A stretch of 64,000 nucleotides of DNA, taken from positions 46,226,395 to 46,290,394 of the forward strand of contig CM073590.1 of NCBI GenBank assembly GCA_037074705.1. Direction: 5' to 3'. The stretch comes from Zhengitettix transpicula (Eukaryota > Arthropoda > Insecta > Orthoptera > Tetrigidae). Below the pieces are notes generated by a model. The model ran no database searches, was not told where the DNA came from, and worked only from the letters and a program-made list of their open reading frames with translations. Shown piece by piece: positions 11,812 through 23,284 of this stretch (the first letter of the stretch is position 1; each line of letters opens with the position of its first letter). The position numbers and the translations under genes were made by a program.

Positions 11812-12235
11812 TATTGTAAAGAATTATTTTTGTGCGTTGGGTTTTTACGTTAAATCAAAAATTATTGACCATTAAAGAATTTGTAATAAGTTTATTACAG
11901 TTATCTCAGGCACCTGTGGTTTTTACGTAGAAGAGATCTGCTGCCCGTACCAAATACGTACTGCTATTCTGTGTTGTGTTGTCTAATGTAGTTCTCGTAC
12001 CGACGTACTGGCGTCTCCGAATCTCGGCAGAACGAGTTAACTGCAGTGATGACTTTAGTCAGGACCACTGCAAGGCGTCGACTCAGGAATTGATTGCTGG
12101 CAAACCGTCGTACTAAATTGAGTGGTTTCGATGAACTCTTCACTAACAAATTGTGCCCCTTTCTCACGACGATTCTGCCTCGGACTTTATCAGAGACAAC
12201 AACTTGGAAAAGTTTACAGCAGAACTCATGAGATT
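11812..12235 (-). mobile_element. Transposon fragment R1, copy 1
   Basis: On the minus strand this matches 20712-21137 over about 420 bp. Shared landmarks are GTTGTTGTCTCTGATA, CGAGGCAGAATCGT, GTACGTCGGTACGAGA, ACACAACACAGAATAGCA, GGGCAGCAGATCTCTTC, CAGGTGCCTGAGATAA and AACGTAAAAACCCA. The two copies are in inverted orientation 8.5 kb apart. The frame at 11964-12251 is interrupted in the other copy, so no protein can be assigned. Class unknown. Confidence 0.7.
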
Positions 12236-12424
12236 CGTAGATCGGTGACACTTAAAACGTATACTCGTAACGCAATACGGAGCCTCTCAATTTCCAAATT
12301 ATATAAAAACATATCAATAAAACACTATCGTTGTTGTTGGACTGGTCATTTTAACGATATAAACTTTAAAACGGTTAAAAATTCTATAAATTTTCATATG
12401 TGTTTGTATTTTCTTTTACTGGCT

Positions 12425-12575
12425 TTTGAGTTTTGTCGACTGACGAGTTGTTGTGTTGCTCTAGGCTCTTCTTCGCACCTGAGAAAAGGGACAAAGGTCC
12501 CAGAAACGTAGTGTGGTATTTATATATCACTTTTTTTTGCCTGAATTGGCTATCTTTCTTATTAATTTATACTTT
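12425..12575 (+). repeat. GAAACGT-family repeat, copy 2
   Basis: It contains GACTGACGAGTTGTTGTG, CACCTGAGAAAAGGGAC, a perfect 5-bp stem GGGAC/GTCCC, then AGAAACGTAGTGTGGTA and CACTTTTTTTTGCCTG..TTGGCTA. It aligns with the copies at 6.4-6.6 and 57.2 kb. The CTGANGA core is altered here to CTGAGAA, so any ribozyme activity is doubtful. Confidence 0.55.
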
Positions 12576-12579
12576 CTCA

Positions 12580-14980
12580 GTGAGCTTTTCAGTTTCAGCT
12601 CAAGAGTGGGGCTTAGAAGAAATTCGACACATATTTGAAAAATATTGTTTGTAAACCTGAATTTGTCTTTGAAGTAATAACATTTGCTTTAGAAAAATCA
12701 TTGGTACTTCTTTATAAACAAGATAACTGCATTGTCATTGGATTAATACAGGCATGAGAGATCTTGTCTCAAGGGCATTTAATTTGAATTTAAAATCCTG
12801 ATAGACCTCGTAACCAAAGATATTCAATTTGGTAGCGATTGTTCTTGATATACTTTGCTAAGTACCGGAACAAAGGTATTACTAACTCTTATATATTTCT
12901 TTAGTTCGAGGAGACGATTCAGCATTAACAGATGAACGATTTCATATGTGCTGACCTTCCAAATCCTCGAAATGATCACAATTTGCTTCATATCGTTAAG
13001 ACTATCATGATCCAAAGTCGCGGCGGAACAGTTAATCAACAATCCCTTTGAATGAATTACAAGAAATCTCTATTAAGATATTCGTTAATCAAACTATTAC
13101 TCCTGAGAATATTTATTATTATTATTTATCCTACCTATATCAGAAGGTAGTACTTAGGCCTACATATAAATTTTGTAGTACAGACTGTATGATATAGTTG
13201 ATAATAGTAATGAGAATACCAAGCATTCAAACACCTCCCGAACGTCTAATTTTGTTAATAGGTCAAAACTGTTATATATATTTTCAGATACGATCACGAA
13301 TGAAATTATTTGATGAATTTGTGCGTTTCCATGTAGTTAAGAGAACGTCAAACACCAACGACGCGTAAATACGGGTAGTAAGTAATCCAACTTCCGCATT
13401 TGTAATTCCTTCTTATAAATATTAAACCCTGCTTTTATAGATATATCTGGATATTTCCTGTATTTTCAATACGATAATTACACAAACACAAATATAATAT
13501 TATTTTTGAGCGTTATTTGTAATGTAATCATAAACAAGTTTACAAAAACGTAGCGAGATTTAGCGATAACTTTGGTTATTCACCTGATATATACAATTAC
13601 TGGTTGTCCCTTTCAAAGTAGAAACTCATTGAGTCAACAGACTTCTACATGAGTTCTTCGCCCTACACAAAACATTTCCACATATCGCTTTCTTTCCGTG
13701 ATGATCCGCCGTTTTCTCTTGCACCTTTTCTCTGCTGAAGAATGCGTCGGTTTTCAAAATCATCATTATAATATTGTCCTTTACCGTTTGGCAACAACCA
13801 TAACGATACTCTGGATATCAAAGAGAAAGAGAAGCATTGATTCGTGTGTGAAAGGGCTTGAAAGAACACGAACAGTATGGTTCCAGTCTTACACGAGTTG
13901 ATATTGGAAGTCACCGAACACTGAGTAGACAACTTATCATTCACGCATTATAAATTGTGATTTTAATATGGACTGATTATACATTCAAACTTACTATATA
14001 TCCTTTTTTTGTATTTCACTATAATCAAATATCTCGGAAGCTCTTTTATTATACTACTTGACGATGGATGAAAACTGGGACTACTGATTTCATTCCATAA
14101 TATATAAATTAATTGTTGTAGTCATAATTAGATTTTGTATTTAAAATTCTTATATTCAACTGCTTCCCCACCTCAACTGGGTCGATCATTCAAATTGTAA
14201 CCTATCACAGCATAGTTATAAAGATCAAGGTCGAACTTACTCTAGACTGTTTATTGCTCCTCCAATCCATTGACCATTGTTAAATAGTGTGTGAACATCA
14301 GTACGATAGAAGTAAAGCAATTAAACTGTACTTGAACGATTAACTTCTTAATTTTCCGTGCTCATTACATTCTAATATATTCTCAATAATTACACATACA
14401 TCATATTAATAGTGTCATTAAAATTTGGTATGTAATGAAATTGAAATTTTGAAGCATCAACTTTCTTTGAAAGTTTCAGTGTTAAGAAAGTGAGTTGTTG
14501 GAAAGTGGACGTACTAGATCAGGGTTGCTCTAGGGACAGGTGTGCTTGCTAATATCTAGTGACGACATTTGACACGACGTGGTGAAGGTCCAGGCGTGCA
14601 TCAGTAACCTCAGCAGAGCACGATACTTTCCCTCGCTCTTACACAACAGTCAAGAATTAATTTGGGATGGGCTATTGCTCCATTCGGCGTGGCGGGTTCA
14701 AGTCCAGGGGAAAGTCTTCAATGGCGGGGTCAAGTCTTGGCAGACGCACAAGCTTTTGCGTGAAACTACGTAATATTTCGTAATAATATTGTACAACAGC
14801 TTCGCGCGCATTCAATTCCAGATAAAAGCTACTATATACTTTACTGTTAAGCGTTATTTTGAAAAATTGTATTTTTATCTTTTGATTGTAATAATAATAA
14901 ATGTAATGTGTAATGTTATATATGGATACGGTTTTTAATTATTTATTTTAAGATACATTTAATTTTATTTAATAGTTATT
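12580..14980. other. Non-coding DNA with no supported gene
   Basis: 13660-13945 has overlapping frames on both strands without a recognisable domain. 14480-14790 is GC-elevated and contains GGGTTCAAGTCC (about 14694-14705), a match to a Pol III B box, but no A box or folded tRNA-like body was found around it. Confidence 0.3.
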
Positions 14981-14984
14981 TAAC

Positions 14985-15735
14985 TCTGAAATTATTTATT
15001 TATATTACAGAGGAGAAATGAATCACAATATTTAATATTATATTTACAAAATAACATTAACTACCTGCTCACATTATCAATGTAAATACCAAAGGATAAT
15101 TAAAAAATTAATAAAACAGAACAAACGAAATCGGAGGCAACTTCTAATACAGTGGTCATATTGCTTTAATTAATTGATTTTGATGGCATTATTTCCAGTA
15201 CGTCGTCAATTTCAGATCTGGCCTGGTCAAGATTCGCATATGGCTCTGGTGGACGCTGCAATCGCACATAATTCAAGAAAAACCACAATCTCCGAAACTC
15301 AAAACTAAAATCTATCTCCACATAAATAAAACCGGCTTCTGAAAAATAAAATATAAATTCTAAAAACTTAAATCCCACTTATAAAAACATAAACCTCACT
15401 TCTCAAAACTTAAATCTCACTTCTCAAACTTAATTCTCACTTCTTCAAAACTAAAGTCTAACTTCTCATAACTAAAATATAACTTCTCATAACTAAAATG
15501 TAACTAGCTTAGAAATTATTTATTTATATTACAGAAGAGAAATGAATCTCAATAATTAATATTTTATTTACAAAATAACATTAACTACCTGCTCGCATTG
15601 TTAATTTAAATACCCAAGGATTATTTACAAAATTAACAAAACAGAACAAACTTAATTCTCACTTCTTGAAAACTGAAGTCTAACTTCTCATAACAAAAAT
15701 ATAACTTCTCATAACTAAAATGTAGCTAGCTCTAA
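14985..15735. repeat. 143-bp duplication plus about 20-bp tandem repeat
   Basis: About 14985-15127 and about 15510-15653 are direct copies sharing GAAATTATTTATTTATATTA, CATTAACTACCTGCTC and AAACAGAACAAAC. Between and after them, 15380-15505 and 15655-15735 hold a degenerate tandem unit of about 20 bp, ACTTCTCATAACTAAAATRT. The unit runs continuously out of each 143-bp copy, so the two may have expanded together. Confidence 0.75.
15166..15255 (-). CDS. Candidate terminal exon, unknown protein (29 aa)
   Basis: A TGCGATTGCAG acceptor opens a phase-0 exon that starts RPPEPYANLDQARSEIDD and ends MPSKSIN, then TAA. The peptide is acidic and of mixed composition, unlike the low-complexity frames around it. 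No upstream exon could be linked. It lies between the two 143-bp repeats, so it may belong to a transposon rather than a host gene. The family is not recognised. Confidence 0.35.
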   Translation of the reverse strand, partial: RPPEPYANLDQARSEIDDVLEIMPSKSIN

Positions 15736-15738
15736 ACC

Positions 15739-15838
15739 TTCAGAATCCCTTTCAAATCACTTCCTATGCTATTAAAGGGGAGTTGCCACCATGTGAACTA
15801 CCCTCATGTAGGTTGTTACCCTAAAAAAATAAAAAAAG
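15739..15838 (+). repeat. 5'-truncated poly(A) retroposon fragment
   Basis: The 3' end of the 59-60.7 kb family: CCTATGCTATTAAAGGGG, AGTTGCCACCATGTG, ACCCTCATGTAG, then an interrupted A-run. Only the last 85 or so bases of the element were copied. Confidence 0.75.
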
Positions 15839-16139
15839 CTTGCTCTTCCAGCTCTCATTACAACTAGGTTATTCTACAATAAATACTTCTCGGAATTCAC
15901 ACGGGTTTTGCATATTTATTGTAATGATTAGCCTTTATTACAAAATATAAAAAAAACTTTATTACAAGAAAATACAAAAAATACAAAAATTCATTAAAAA
16001 ATATTATTGGGCGCCAACAGATATACATTGGTCTCCAAAAAATTAACATTAGCTCCGGCTTGGTTATAAAGTCCTCCTTCTCAACAGGGTAATGTGGGCG
16101 GTTTGGTAGCTATTCAAGAACAGAGTCTATTTCCGCACT

Positions 16140-16530
16140 GAGTAAAAACATTATACTTTTGAAGGCAATTTACAAAAATTGTGATGCTTACTTTACTTGT
16201 GGCGTCAGCCGACTTGCAGTGGGTCACTGGTCTCGTCGTAAGCAGCCCATCTTCTTCCTGCTTCCTCGCGATGGACGTCCTTCAAAACCTTTGTTTCTTC
16301 CTGCTCGCCAAATTCTCCACCCTCTCATTCCACTTTCAGTCTTCACTCTGTCTGTCTGCCTGCGTCTGCCCTTCTTTCACCCGGGTTCGAAGTATTTTTT
16401 CGTACACCGCCCCCCCCCCCAAAGATGCAAAAAAAGGGACCTGTACCCGCGATTTCTTTTGGCCTTCTCGGGCAGAAACACGCGTGCGCGTTTAATGTAT
16501 TCCGATTCAGGCCCGCGGACACAAGGGCGG
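16140..16530. other. Pyrimidine-rich unexplained block with poly(C)
   Basis: This is a C/T-rich segment with a run of about 11 C at about 16411-16421 and a CpG-rich part. Overlapping frames at 16159-16608 and 16181-16495 are open through base skew and show no domain. Together with the GAAACGTT hairpin that follows, it may be the interior of one transposon. Confidence 0.3.
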
Positions 16531-16544
16531 CTACTTAAGGTTGT

Positions 16545-16625
16545 TATTCACTACATAATATTTACACGCAACGTTTCGACGACTGAAAGCACTGTCGTCA
16601 TCTTCTAGGCCTAGGTATTAGAAGT
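16545..16625 (-). repeat. GAAACGTT hairpin, family B copy 1
   Basis: The minus strand reads CCTAGAAGATGACGACAGTG, a short loop, CAGTCGTCGAAACGTTGCG. GACGAC pairs with GTCGTC as a 6-bp stem placed directly before GAAAC. This matches 23220-23275, including the unusual CCTAGAA start. The layout is like a hammerhead stem II plus GAAA, but CTGANGA is replaced by CTAGAAGA, so a canonical core is absent. Confidence 0.5.
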
Positions 16626-16639
16626 TGGCCAAAATCAGG

Positions 16640-17815
16640 GGGAAGACATGGTCGCGATGGCGCCAATCTGGTCAAGCATCTTGTGTGAGCGTGTTCAAAT
16701 CTTGAGACCACAGATTTGCCTAGCCAGACACGATTAATATTATATTCTCTACAAAGTAATACCAAGCCGGGTTCTTTTCGTTTTCTCTGAGTTTCACTGA
16801 GTACCTGGAAAGCGAACATAAACCCTTGCCAGATCCAAACCGAGAAAATTAATTCGAAGATATTTTCTTACATAAAAATAAAACATAAAGAATTAAATAA
16901 ATTAACTACAATTAATTTATCCAACTTTTCTACACTATAAATGAAATGATTAAAATCCTACAATATTGGCAGAAGGTTCTTTAAACTTTTGCTTCATTTC
17001 TGGATTACTTCCTATGTCAATGCTAGCCCACCTTAACTTAAAAATGACCGAAATAATGAGAATGATTGTTTTATCTGTTTGAGAAGCTCAGTTCCCATCC
17101 CCTTCCAATCAAAGAAAAAAACAACAACTATATGTTCATTTCAATAATTTTCTTAATCAAGTTTGATACGGACTGTATACGACGTCCTCACAGACACTGG
17201 TCAGGAAATGGATTTTCAAATAATTTTGTTGGCCGCATTTGTCGTTATATAGCTGATGAGCCTACTTAAAACCATTACGAAAATTTAAAATGACACTAGT
17301 TTTCATAATCAGAATTATGTCTCATCTGTGATTGGAAAAAATTCAGTAAATGTTCGCATAGATATCTCAAAGAATTAGTCACCAGTACCAATTTAAACTA
17401 GTTGAATCTCAAAAGTCGAGAGACGGGTTTAGTCTTTGTTAATATTTTATTACAATAGGGTAATGTAAATATATAAACTAAACTTTTCGTAATTTTATTT
17501 AAAACAAATACTCTGAAAAAAGTATATATGAGAGAACCATTAAGCCCGAAAAGTTTGATCGTTCGCGTATAGGTGGTGCTTGCCTATATTGTAATTATTC
17601 AAGACATGTGTTAAATATAATATGTAGTTTGGGAGATGGGATCTGTTTAAAAAGCACGACTCTTATGCAATAAAATCGAAATTGGATTGCAATTTGAAGC
17701 CATTTAATTACAATAATTTTTTTTAGTTCTTAAGCACCAGGGTCAGATTTCTCGATATTGACGATTCATTATTATAAAAATTTACACTAAAAAAGCTTAC
17801 ATTTATTTTATTACA
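16640..17815. other. AT-rich non-coding DNA
   Basis: No supported feature. Frames at 16598-16819 and 17066-17269 have no recognisable domain. Confidence 0.3.
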
Positions 17816-17823
17816 GATTTCGT

Positions 17824-17902
17824 CTAATATGCTGCCGGCCAGAGTGAACTCTGATCAGCTGGAGTTTTGTGGTTGATGCCTGCCGTTTGTGTGTGATCCC
17901 AC
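17824..17902 (-). CDS. Candidate terminal exon, unknown protein
   Basis: A TTCCTTCCAG acceptor at 17903-17912 opens a 79-nt exon: one base completing a codon, then WDHTQTAGINHK...DQSSLWPAAY and TAG. AATAAA signals follow within about 20 bases, as expected of a last exon. A second frame is also open for most of the exon, which weakens the reading. No partner exon was found upstream. Confidence 0.35.
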
Positions 17903-17914
17903 CTGGAAGGAATT

Positions 17915-18655
17915 TTTACATTACTTATTATTAAAAGTTATGTAAAAAACTACCGTCCTTCTTCTACGATGACAATCATAATTTTTGTTTTCACTGAAAA
18001 GCCCACAATTCGTATAGATACAACATAAGTTTATTCTCAAGGTTTATAAAAATTTAATCATTTGTATTCCCTGCCTTATTATATAAGTTTTTGTAAATTT
18101 TTCAATTAAGTAGAGTGTTCATTAAAATATTGGTATCGGAACGTAATGCACATTTCGATCTGATTCACTTTGAGTTTTCTTGAAATTGTACATACAACTA
18201 GAATGAATTTGTCCAATTTATTTTTCACCCCCACATAACACAGTAAACTATTATTGTTTTTAATTATGGAAGTTAATATTTATACTAAATCTTAACAATC
18301 CATAAGTAATTTTTGAATTTCATGAATACGTTGCTTATGAGTTGTAAATAATTTTAATTCCGTAGAATGATTATAATTATAACAGTACAGGATTAAAAAT
18401 TTACCAAAATCGACTCGAAAAACCAAAATTTAATAATATAATAATGAAAACAGTAATTAAAGTGAAGGATATTTTTATTCCAGTATTCGTCTCGACTTTT
18501 GTCTTTCAGTGCTGAACGTATGTTTCTAATGCCTTCATTTATGGTCGCAATTAATAGCGAAGGTCATTAGCCACCGTGCAGGTGTTACATAGATTGCAAA
18601 TGAATGACTGAGAGATTACCAAATTAATTAAATATCATCATAACAATTGATTATT
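17915..18655. other. AT-rich non-coding DNA
   Basis: Nothing supported on either strand. Confidence 0.35.
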
Positions 18656-18669
18656 TTCAAGTTGATTAT

Positions 18670-19365
18670 TATTTTTTAATTGTCTGGTGAGTAGACGATC
18701 AGGTTTAGGTTGCCGTCACCGTGGATACGCCGTCTATCTTGATGAAATTTACGGCAGGAGTTGATCAGATAGAGAGATCGGAGATAGGACGGGGGCTGTT
18801 CGTAAATATGTGTGAATGCGTCAATCTGATTCTTGAAACTACCGCTTGATCTCTTCCGGATGCCTTCGTGGGGAAATTGATTGCGTGGAAGTTGTTAACT
18901 GCTATGTGGGTCGGGCTGCATTTTAGGAGAGCCAAATTTTGATTTCAGAGATGAAAAAGTTTCATGAAGGCTAATTTACAGACAACCAGGAATGTGTTGT
19001 CGAAAATAAGAGGGGGAGTGTGGCGGCTTTTGCAGCCTGGTCGTCGGAGACGTTCCCTTAAATTTCCAGATGAATCAGGATCCAGGCTAATACGTTGGCG
19101 ATGGTTTTTAAAGCAGAGTGGGGGTCTATGAGGATTTGGTGGTTGTTTTTAGGGACGAAACGCAGTGTTTGATATACATATTGATGGCATATGTTTCAGC
19201 TGTTAGGATGGAGGAATATTGGTAAAGGATAATGCAGGAAACGTTGGCACTCCTGACTCCACCATGCTTATTGGCGTCGTCAGTGAAAATGAGATTGTAG
19301 TTATTAAACTTGACGCATAATTGTGCAAATATTTGGTTATATTCTTCTTGTGAGAAGTTGGACTC
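18670..19365 (-). pseudogene. Fossil LINE (Jockey/I-like) RNase H domain
   Basis: Minus-strand translation gives NLIFTDDANKHGGVRSA, then SSILTAETYAIN, then after a +1 frameshift HQILIDPHSALKTI, LAWILIHLEI, a stop, and DDQAAKAATLP. This reproduces the order of motifs in the RNase H domain of Jockey/I/R1-group LINEs: FTDGS, AEL.AI, TDS.SAL.AI, W.P.H.GI.GNE.AD.AAK.A. The first Asp, the Glu, the Asp of the TDS motif (IDP here) and the terminal Asp can all be placed. At least two stops and one frameshift make it dead. The 3' side, near 18670, ends in an A-rich run after several hundred degraded bases. No RT or endonuclease was seen upstream. Confidence 0.75.
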
Positions 19366-19369
19366 GTTG

Positions 19370-20320
19370 AACTCAAGTCAAAATGGATTTACTCGTTGAG
19401 AACTATGGATGTCAACTGCGTCTAACAGTGAACTCAATGACATCTTGTTGTTGTTTTTGGAATTAATTGGTTTTAAATGTTAAACGTAAATGTGGCGTTA
19501 AACGCAATTATATGATCATTATTATTATAGCTCTTTTTCTGTTATTCATTATTTTATTTCGAATGAGCATGAAATAATAAATACAATTTCAGGAAAATGA
19601 GTTGAAGATATCACGATAATTTACACATTCATCATGTGATGTTGATAGGGCTTGTTATTTTTCCATGCTATGTTTCACATGAATCCAATGAAAGTTCTTG
19701 TGCGCGGTTGTAACAGAAAGGAGTAATAATACAGATTTAGTGTGTTGGAGAAAGTAGAAAATAACATTATTATCTTGTAATTATTTGCTTCCTACGATAG
19801 GGTCCTACTTTCTTTTCATTTTCCGAACATGTTGTGCTTTGTACAATCTATTGCTACTGTGTCAATAGCAATACGTACTTATTTAAGTCGAGATCAACAC
19901 GAACTTAATCAAGTTAAACCGCATTCATTAGTAACCTCATGTACTCGTTAATAATCAAACCACTTTGCCTGTTGTTATTGAAATGTAATTAAATTCATTC
20001 GAACATATTGAGGCGAATACTTTTGTTGTTATTAAATTTTATGTTTTGTCAGTGATTCTTTAGTTGTAGGCCTAATACAAATCCCGACAGGCACTAGCTC
20101 GATGCACGTTTTTCTCGATGACAATAACCCGATTAATGTTTACGAGCCAGATAATGAAACACTTAATGTGCAAGTTGTCTGTGTTTGTTCCTGGATCATA
20201 ATTGACACGTGGTTCTCGTTTGGTTGAAATTGTTCCTCGCATTAATTAATAACTTAATTTACAATAATAATCATTAAGTTTTGTATTAATATTATACTTT
20301 ATTTCGTAAAAACGCACCTT
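19370..20320. other. AT-rich non-coding DNA
   Basis: Nothing supported. It separates the LINE fossil from the minisatellite. Confidence 0.35.
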
Positions 20321-20324
20321 TCGG

Positions 20325-20372
20325 GAAAACGATCCATTGGGCAAACGTCAACCGGTGTAATGTACTGTAACG
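20325..20372 (+). repeat. Left flank of a split minisatellite
   Basis: GGGCAAACGTCAACCGG.GTAATGTACTGT matches the unit of the minisatellite at 21128-21330, separated from it by the transposon-like block 20373-21127. Confidence 0.5.
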
Positions 20373-20711
20373 GGTGTATTTAGGTTTAAGTTTTTCTTTG
20401 TCTCGGAAGTGTTGTTTGCTGTGGTCTTGAGAATTCGAAACCGTGCACGTGCGTGGGGGTGGAGGAGATAAATATTTCCATCCAAGTAATTTCGTGTCCT
20501 GTCTCGATTGTTGGCCTCAACATGACAGAATGGTTATGCATTGTTGACTACGGAACTGCAGCTGCGTGCTATAAATCTTGTGACAATGGAAGAATCATTT
20601 CGAAATCATTTCGACGAAGTTTTCTAACAATGAAAAAATTAAAAGAATGGGAGGATACCATGGAGGGGACGGAGATAAGCTTTTGAAACTGGACAGCTGT
20701 TCTGCGCTCAC

Positions 20712-21137
20712 CGAAGCTGGTGGATGTGATTAAGAGAGGCTCCGTAAAGTTGTTGTCTCTGATATAGTTCGAGGCAGAATCGTAGTGAGAAAGGAGCCAC
20801 AATTTGCTAGCGAAGAGTTCACAGAATAGCACCACACAATTTAGTACGGCGGCTTGTCAGCATTCAATCCCGGAGGCCGACGCCTTAGCCAGTGATCAAC
20901 CCCTGAGTCGACGCCAGTACGTCGGTACGAGAGCTACAGCAGGCAACACAACACAGAATAGCAGTACGCATTTGGTACGGGCAGCAGATCTCTTCTTTGT
21001 AAAAACCTCAGGTGCCTGAGATAAGAGTTTTCATGTTTAACTTTAATAAACTTATATAAAATTTATTTATTGGTCAAATATTTATTTTTATTTAACGTAA
21101 AAACCCAGCCCACAAAAATAATTCTTTACAGTACTGT
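20712..21137 (+). mobile_element. Transposon fragment R1, copy 2
   Basis: Homologous over about 420 bp, in inverted orientation, to 11812-12235 (landmarks listed there). The inserted unit may start earlier: 20373-20711 is also non-repetitive, GC-elevated sequence lying between the two minisatellite halves. The overlapping frames at 20453-20835 and 20804-21019 do not agree with the other copy and are not called as genes. Confidence 0.7.
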
Positions 21138-21330
21138 CGGACAAACATTAATCGGGATAATGTACTGTCTGACGTACATCAACCGGGGTAATCTGCGGTC
21201 GGACAAACTTCAAAACGATAATGTATTGTCCGGGAAAAACGACAACTGAGGTAATGTTCTGTCGATCAAACGTCAATCGGGATAATGCCGTCGGGGAAAC
21301 TTTCATGGGCCACGAGTCTGTCGGGCAAAT
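21128..21330 (+). repeat. Degenerate 31-33 bp minisatellite
   Basis: About seven units follow the plan GTACTGTCGGACAAAC, then RTCAAYCGGGATAAT. Units start near 21128, 21160, 21191, 21221, 21254, 21285 and 21312. Divergence between units is high, so the array is old. Confidence 0.7.
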
Positions 21331-21339
21331 GAACAGATC

Positions 21340-23215
21340 CCGTTAATTGGACATACATATAACAAATCATACATGTATAAATTATGTACAACGGACCCTT
21401 TAATACCACAACGATAAAATAGCCCAATAAGACGATAATATAGTTTAAAAAGTAAAGTGGAGAGTCGTCGAAAATTCATATGTATTATCTAATGCAGATA
21501 TCCATTAATATACTTTACCTTTTGTAAGTATGGTTGAGTATGAATAAATTCTGAGGTGACACACATAAATCCACAAAACTACATATCTAATACGATACTT
21601 TACATAGAATTAATTTGAGACATCAGCGCCCGGTTTAATGGTGTGACGTAACGTCATCTAACGGCACTGAGTTGCGTTCGCGCTCCGTTGGTCACTGCTT
21701 CTCCATAACCTCGGCTCCTTTAACAGTATTATATAATATATACGTGCCTTCTAACTAAATTAATATAAAACAATGTTACATGTTTATAAAAGCCACCAAT
21801 ATCTTCAAATACGAAGAAGTCGTTAACATTATAAATATTATATATTATATATAATTACTCTTGCAACTATTAATCTTGTCCCATTCCAAAGTTCTTAGTT
21901 TCAGAATGAAAAACCGATTTTTATTAAAAAATATTACTATATATATATATTAAAAAGTCTTTAATTAAAAAGAAATTCTTAAACAAAAAATAATAATTAA
22001 AATTTGAATGATAGTTAGCCACACGTTGAAGACGCCAATTTATGTAATGATTAAAAACGGGGATGAATTATATTTGCCCCACGTTTAGGAAGCCATTTAT
22101 GTAATGATTAATTAGATGGTCTTAATTAATAGGAATAATTAACAAAATTATTATGTGTTTAAAAGTTTATTGTTGATAATTACACATTATAAGCCCTGCT
22201 TTACACGCCGAATTCCATCAATTTAACAAACAAATATTTCAAATTTTATTTTATTAATACAGCTTTATAATTTTACAATCAACGACGTCGAATTTCTCTT
22301 TATCTCAGGGTCACCACTGGGTTTGATAGGAAGAACAAATACAATGAACTAAAATATTAGCACTCCAAACTCATTGGAGTTAACAGAATACAATTTTAAA
22401 TACAAAAGTAAAAGAAAACGAATGAAAAGAAAAACGCGGACGAAGCCTGACTACACCCTTTAATAATCGTTTACAGTTATTAATAATTGTTTTTGTACTC
22501 ACGACAGTGCTACTGGTACCAGTTCGGACTCTTGTAGCTTGAAGTCAACAGACACTAAATAGGCCATTATACACTGATTCTACTCATTAGGTTTTGAACG
22601 CACGGTAGTTGCTCTGGATCTCTGCTATCCTGAAACCTGGATTATCCCACCCTCAGCCAGTCGCCGGTCGTAGATATCCCTAAAGTCTCTCTATGCGAAA
22701 ATTAGTTCAGTTTGTGAAACAAAACTGCTGCTTCCAAATTGCGATTTTTATGAGTCTCTCCGTAAAACTGTTTACATGCGTTTTATGTAAACTATTATAT
22801 CTCGGCGTTGGACTTCCTAGATAACCCTATTCATGCTTTTAGATTAGCAAACTTTACTGTGTTGTATCTCTCGCAGACTCTTTTATGTATCCTTTCTCGA
22901 CGCAGACGGAGTTCTCTAAGCGCGCGGTCTCCAGTCTCCATTGTTAACAAAGAAAGACCCGCTGCGATTGTCGTCTTTAAGTAACCGTTCCGCCAACAAT
23001 TAAATTATATAATAGCCTGTTTAATTGGTATTAAAGCACATTATATTGCGAAAGTACTCAATTTTGTTTAATAACATTTGAAAAGAAAATTTTTAATGTC
23101 AAGTTTTATCGAATACCATATAGGTCTATATTGACCATTTCGAAATTTTTATAAAAATTTAACGCTTCCTTCAGTATTTATACAGTTGTTTTTTTCAAGA
23201 TCAACAAATACAATA
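21340..23215. other. Mostly AT-rich; GC-elevated 22500-23000
   Basis: No supported gene. 22260-23215 contains a GC-elevated stretch that runs up to the GAAACGTT hairpin at 23220 and may be the body of the same element, as seen at 16.14-16.62 kb. No RT, GIY-YIG or other domain could be read. Confidence 0.3.
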
Positions 23216-23217
23216 GC

Positions 23218-23280
23218 CTAGAATATGACGACAGAGATTTCAGTCGTCGAAACGTTGCGTTTAAATATATTATTATACCC
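23218..23280 (+). repeat. GAAACGTT hairpin, family B copy 2
   Basis: CCTAGAATATGACGACAGAG, then CAGTCGTCGAAACGTTGCG. Stem GACGAC/GTCGTC precedes GAAAC exactly as in the copy at 16545-16625. The sequence after it (TTTAAATATATTATTATA) is also similar. The 5' core is CTAGAATA, not CTGANGA. Confidence 0.5.
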
Positions 23281-23284
23281 GTGT

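Noticed and set aside
14690..14710. Second SINE or tRNA from the B-box match GGGTTCAAGTCC
   Set aside because: No A box at the right distance and no flanking SINE body could be recognised.
16159..16608. 149-residue open frame
   Set aside because: The frame stays open because of C/T skew and ends in the family B hairpin; two overlapping frames are equally open and neither shows a domain.
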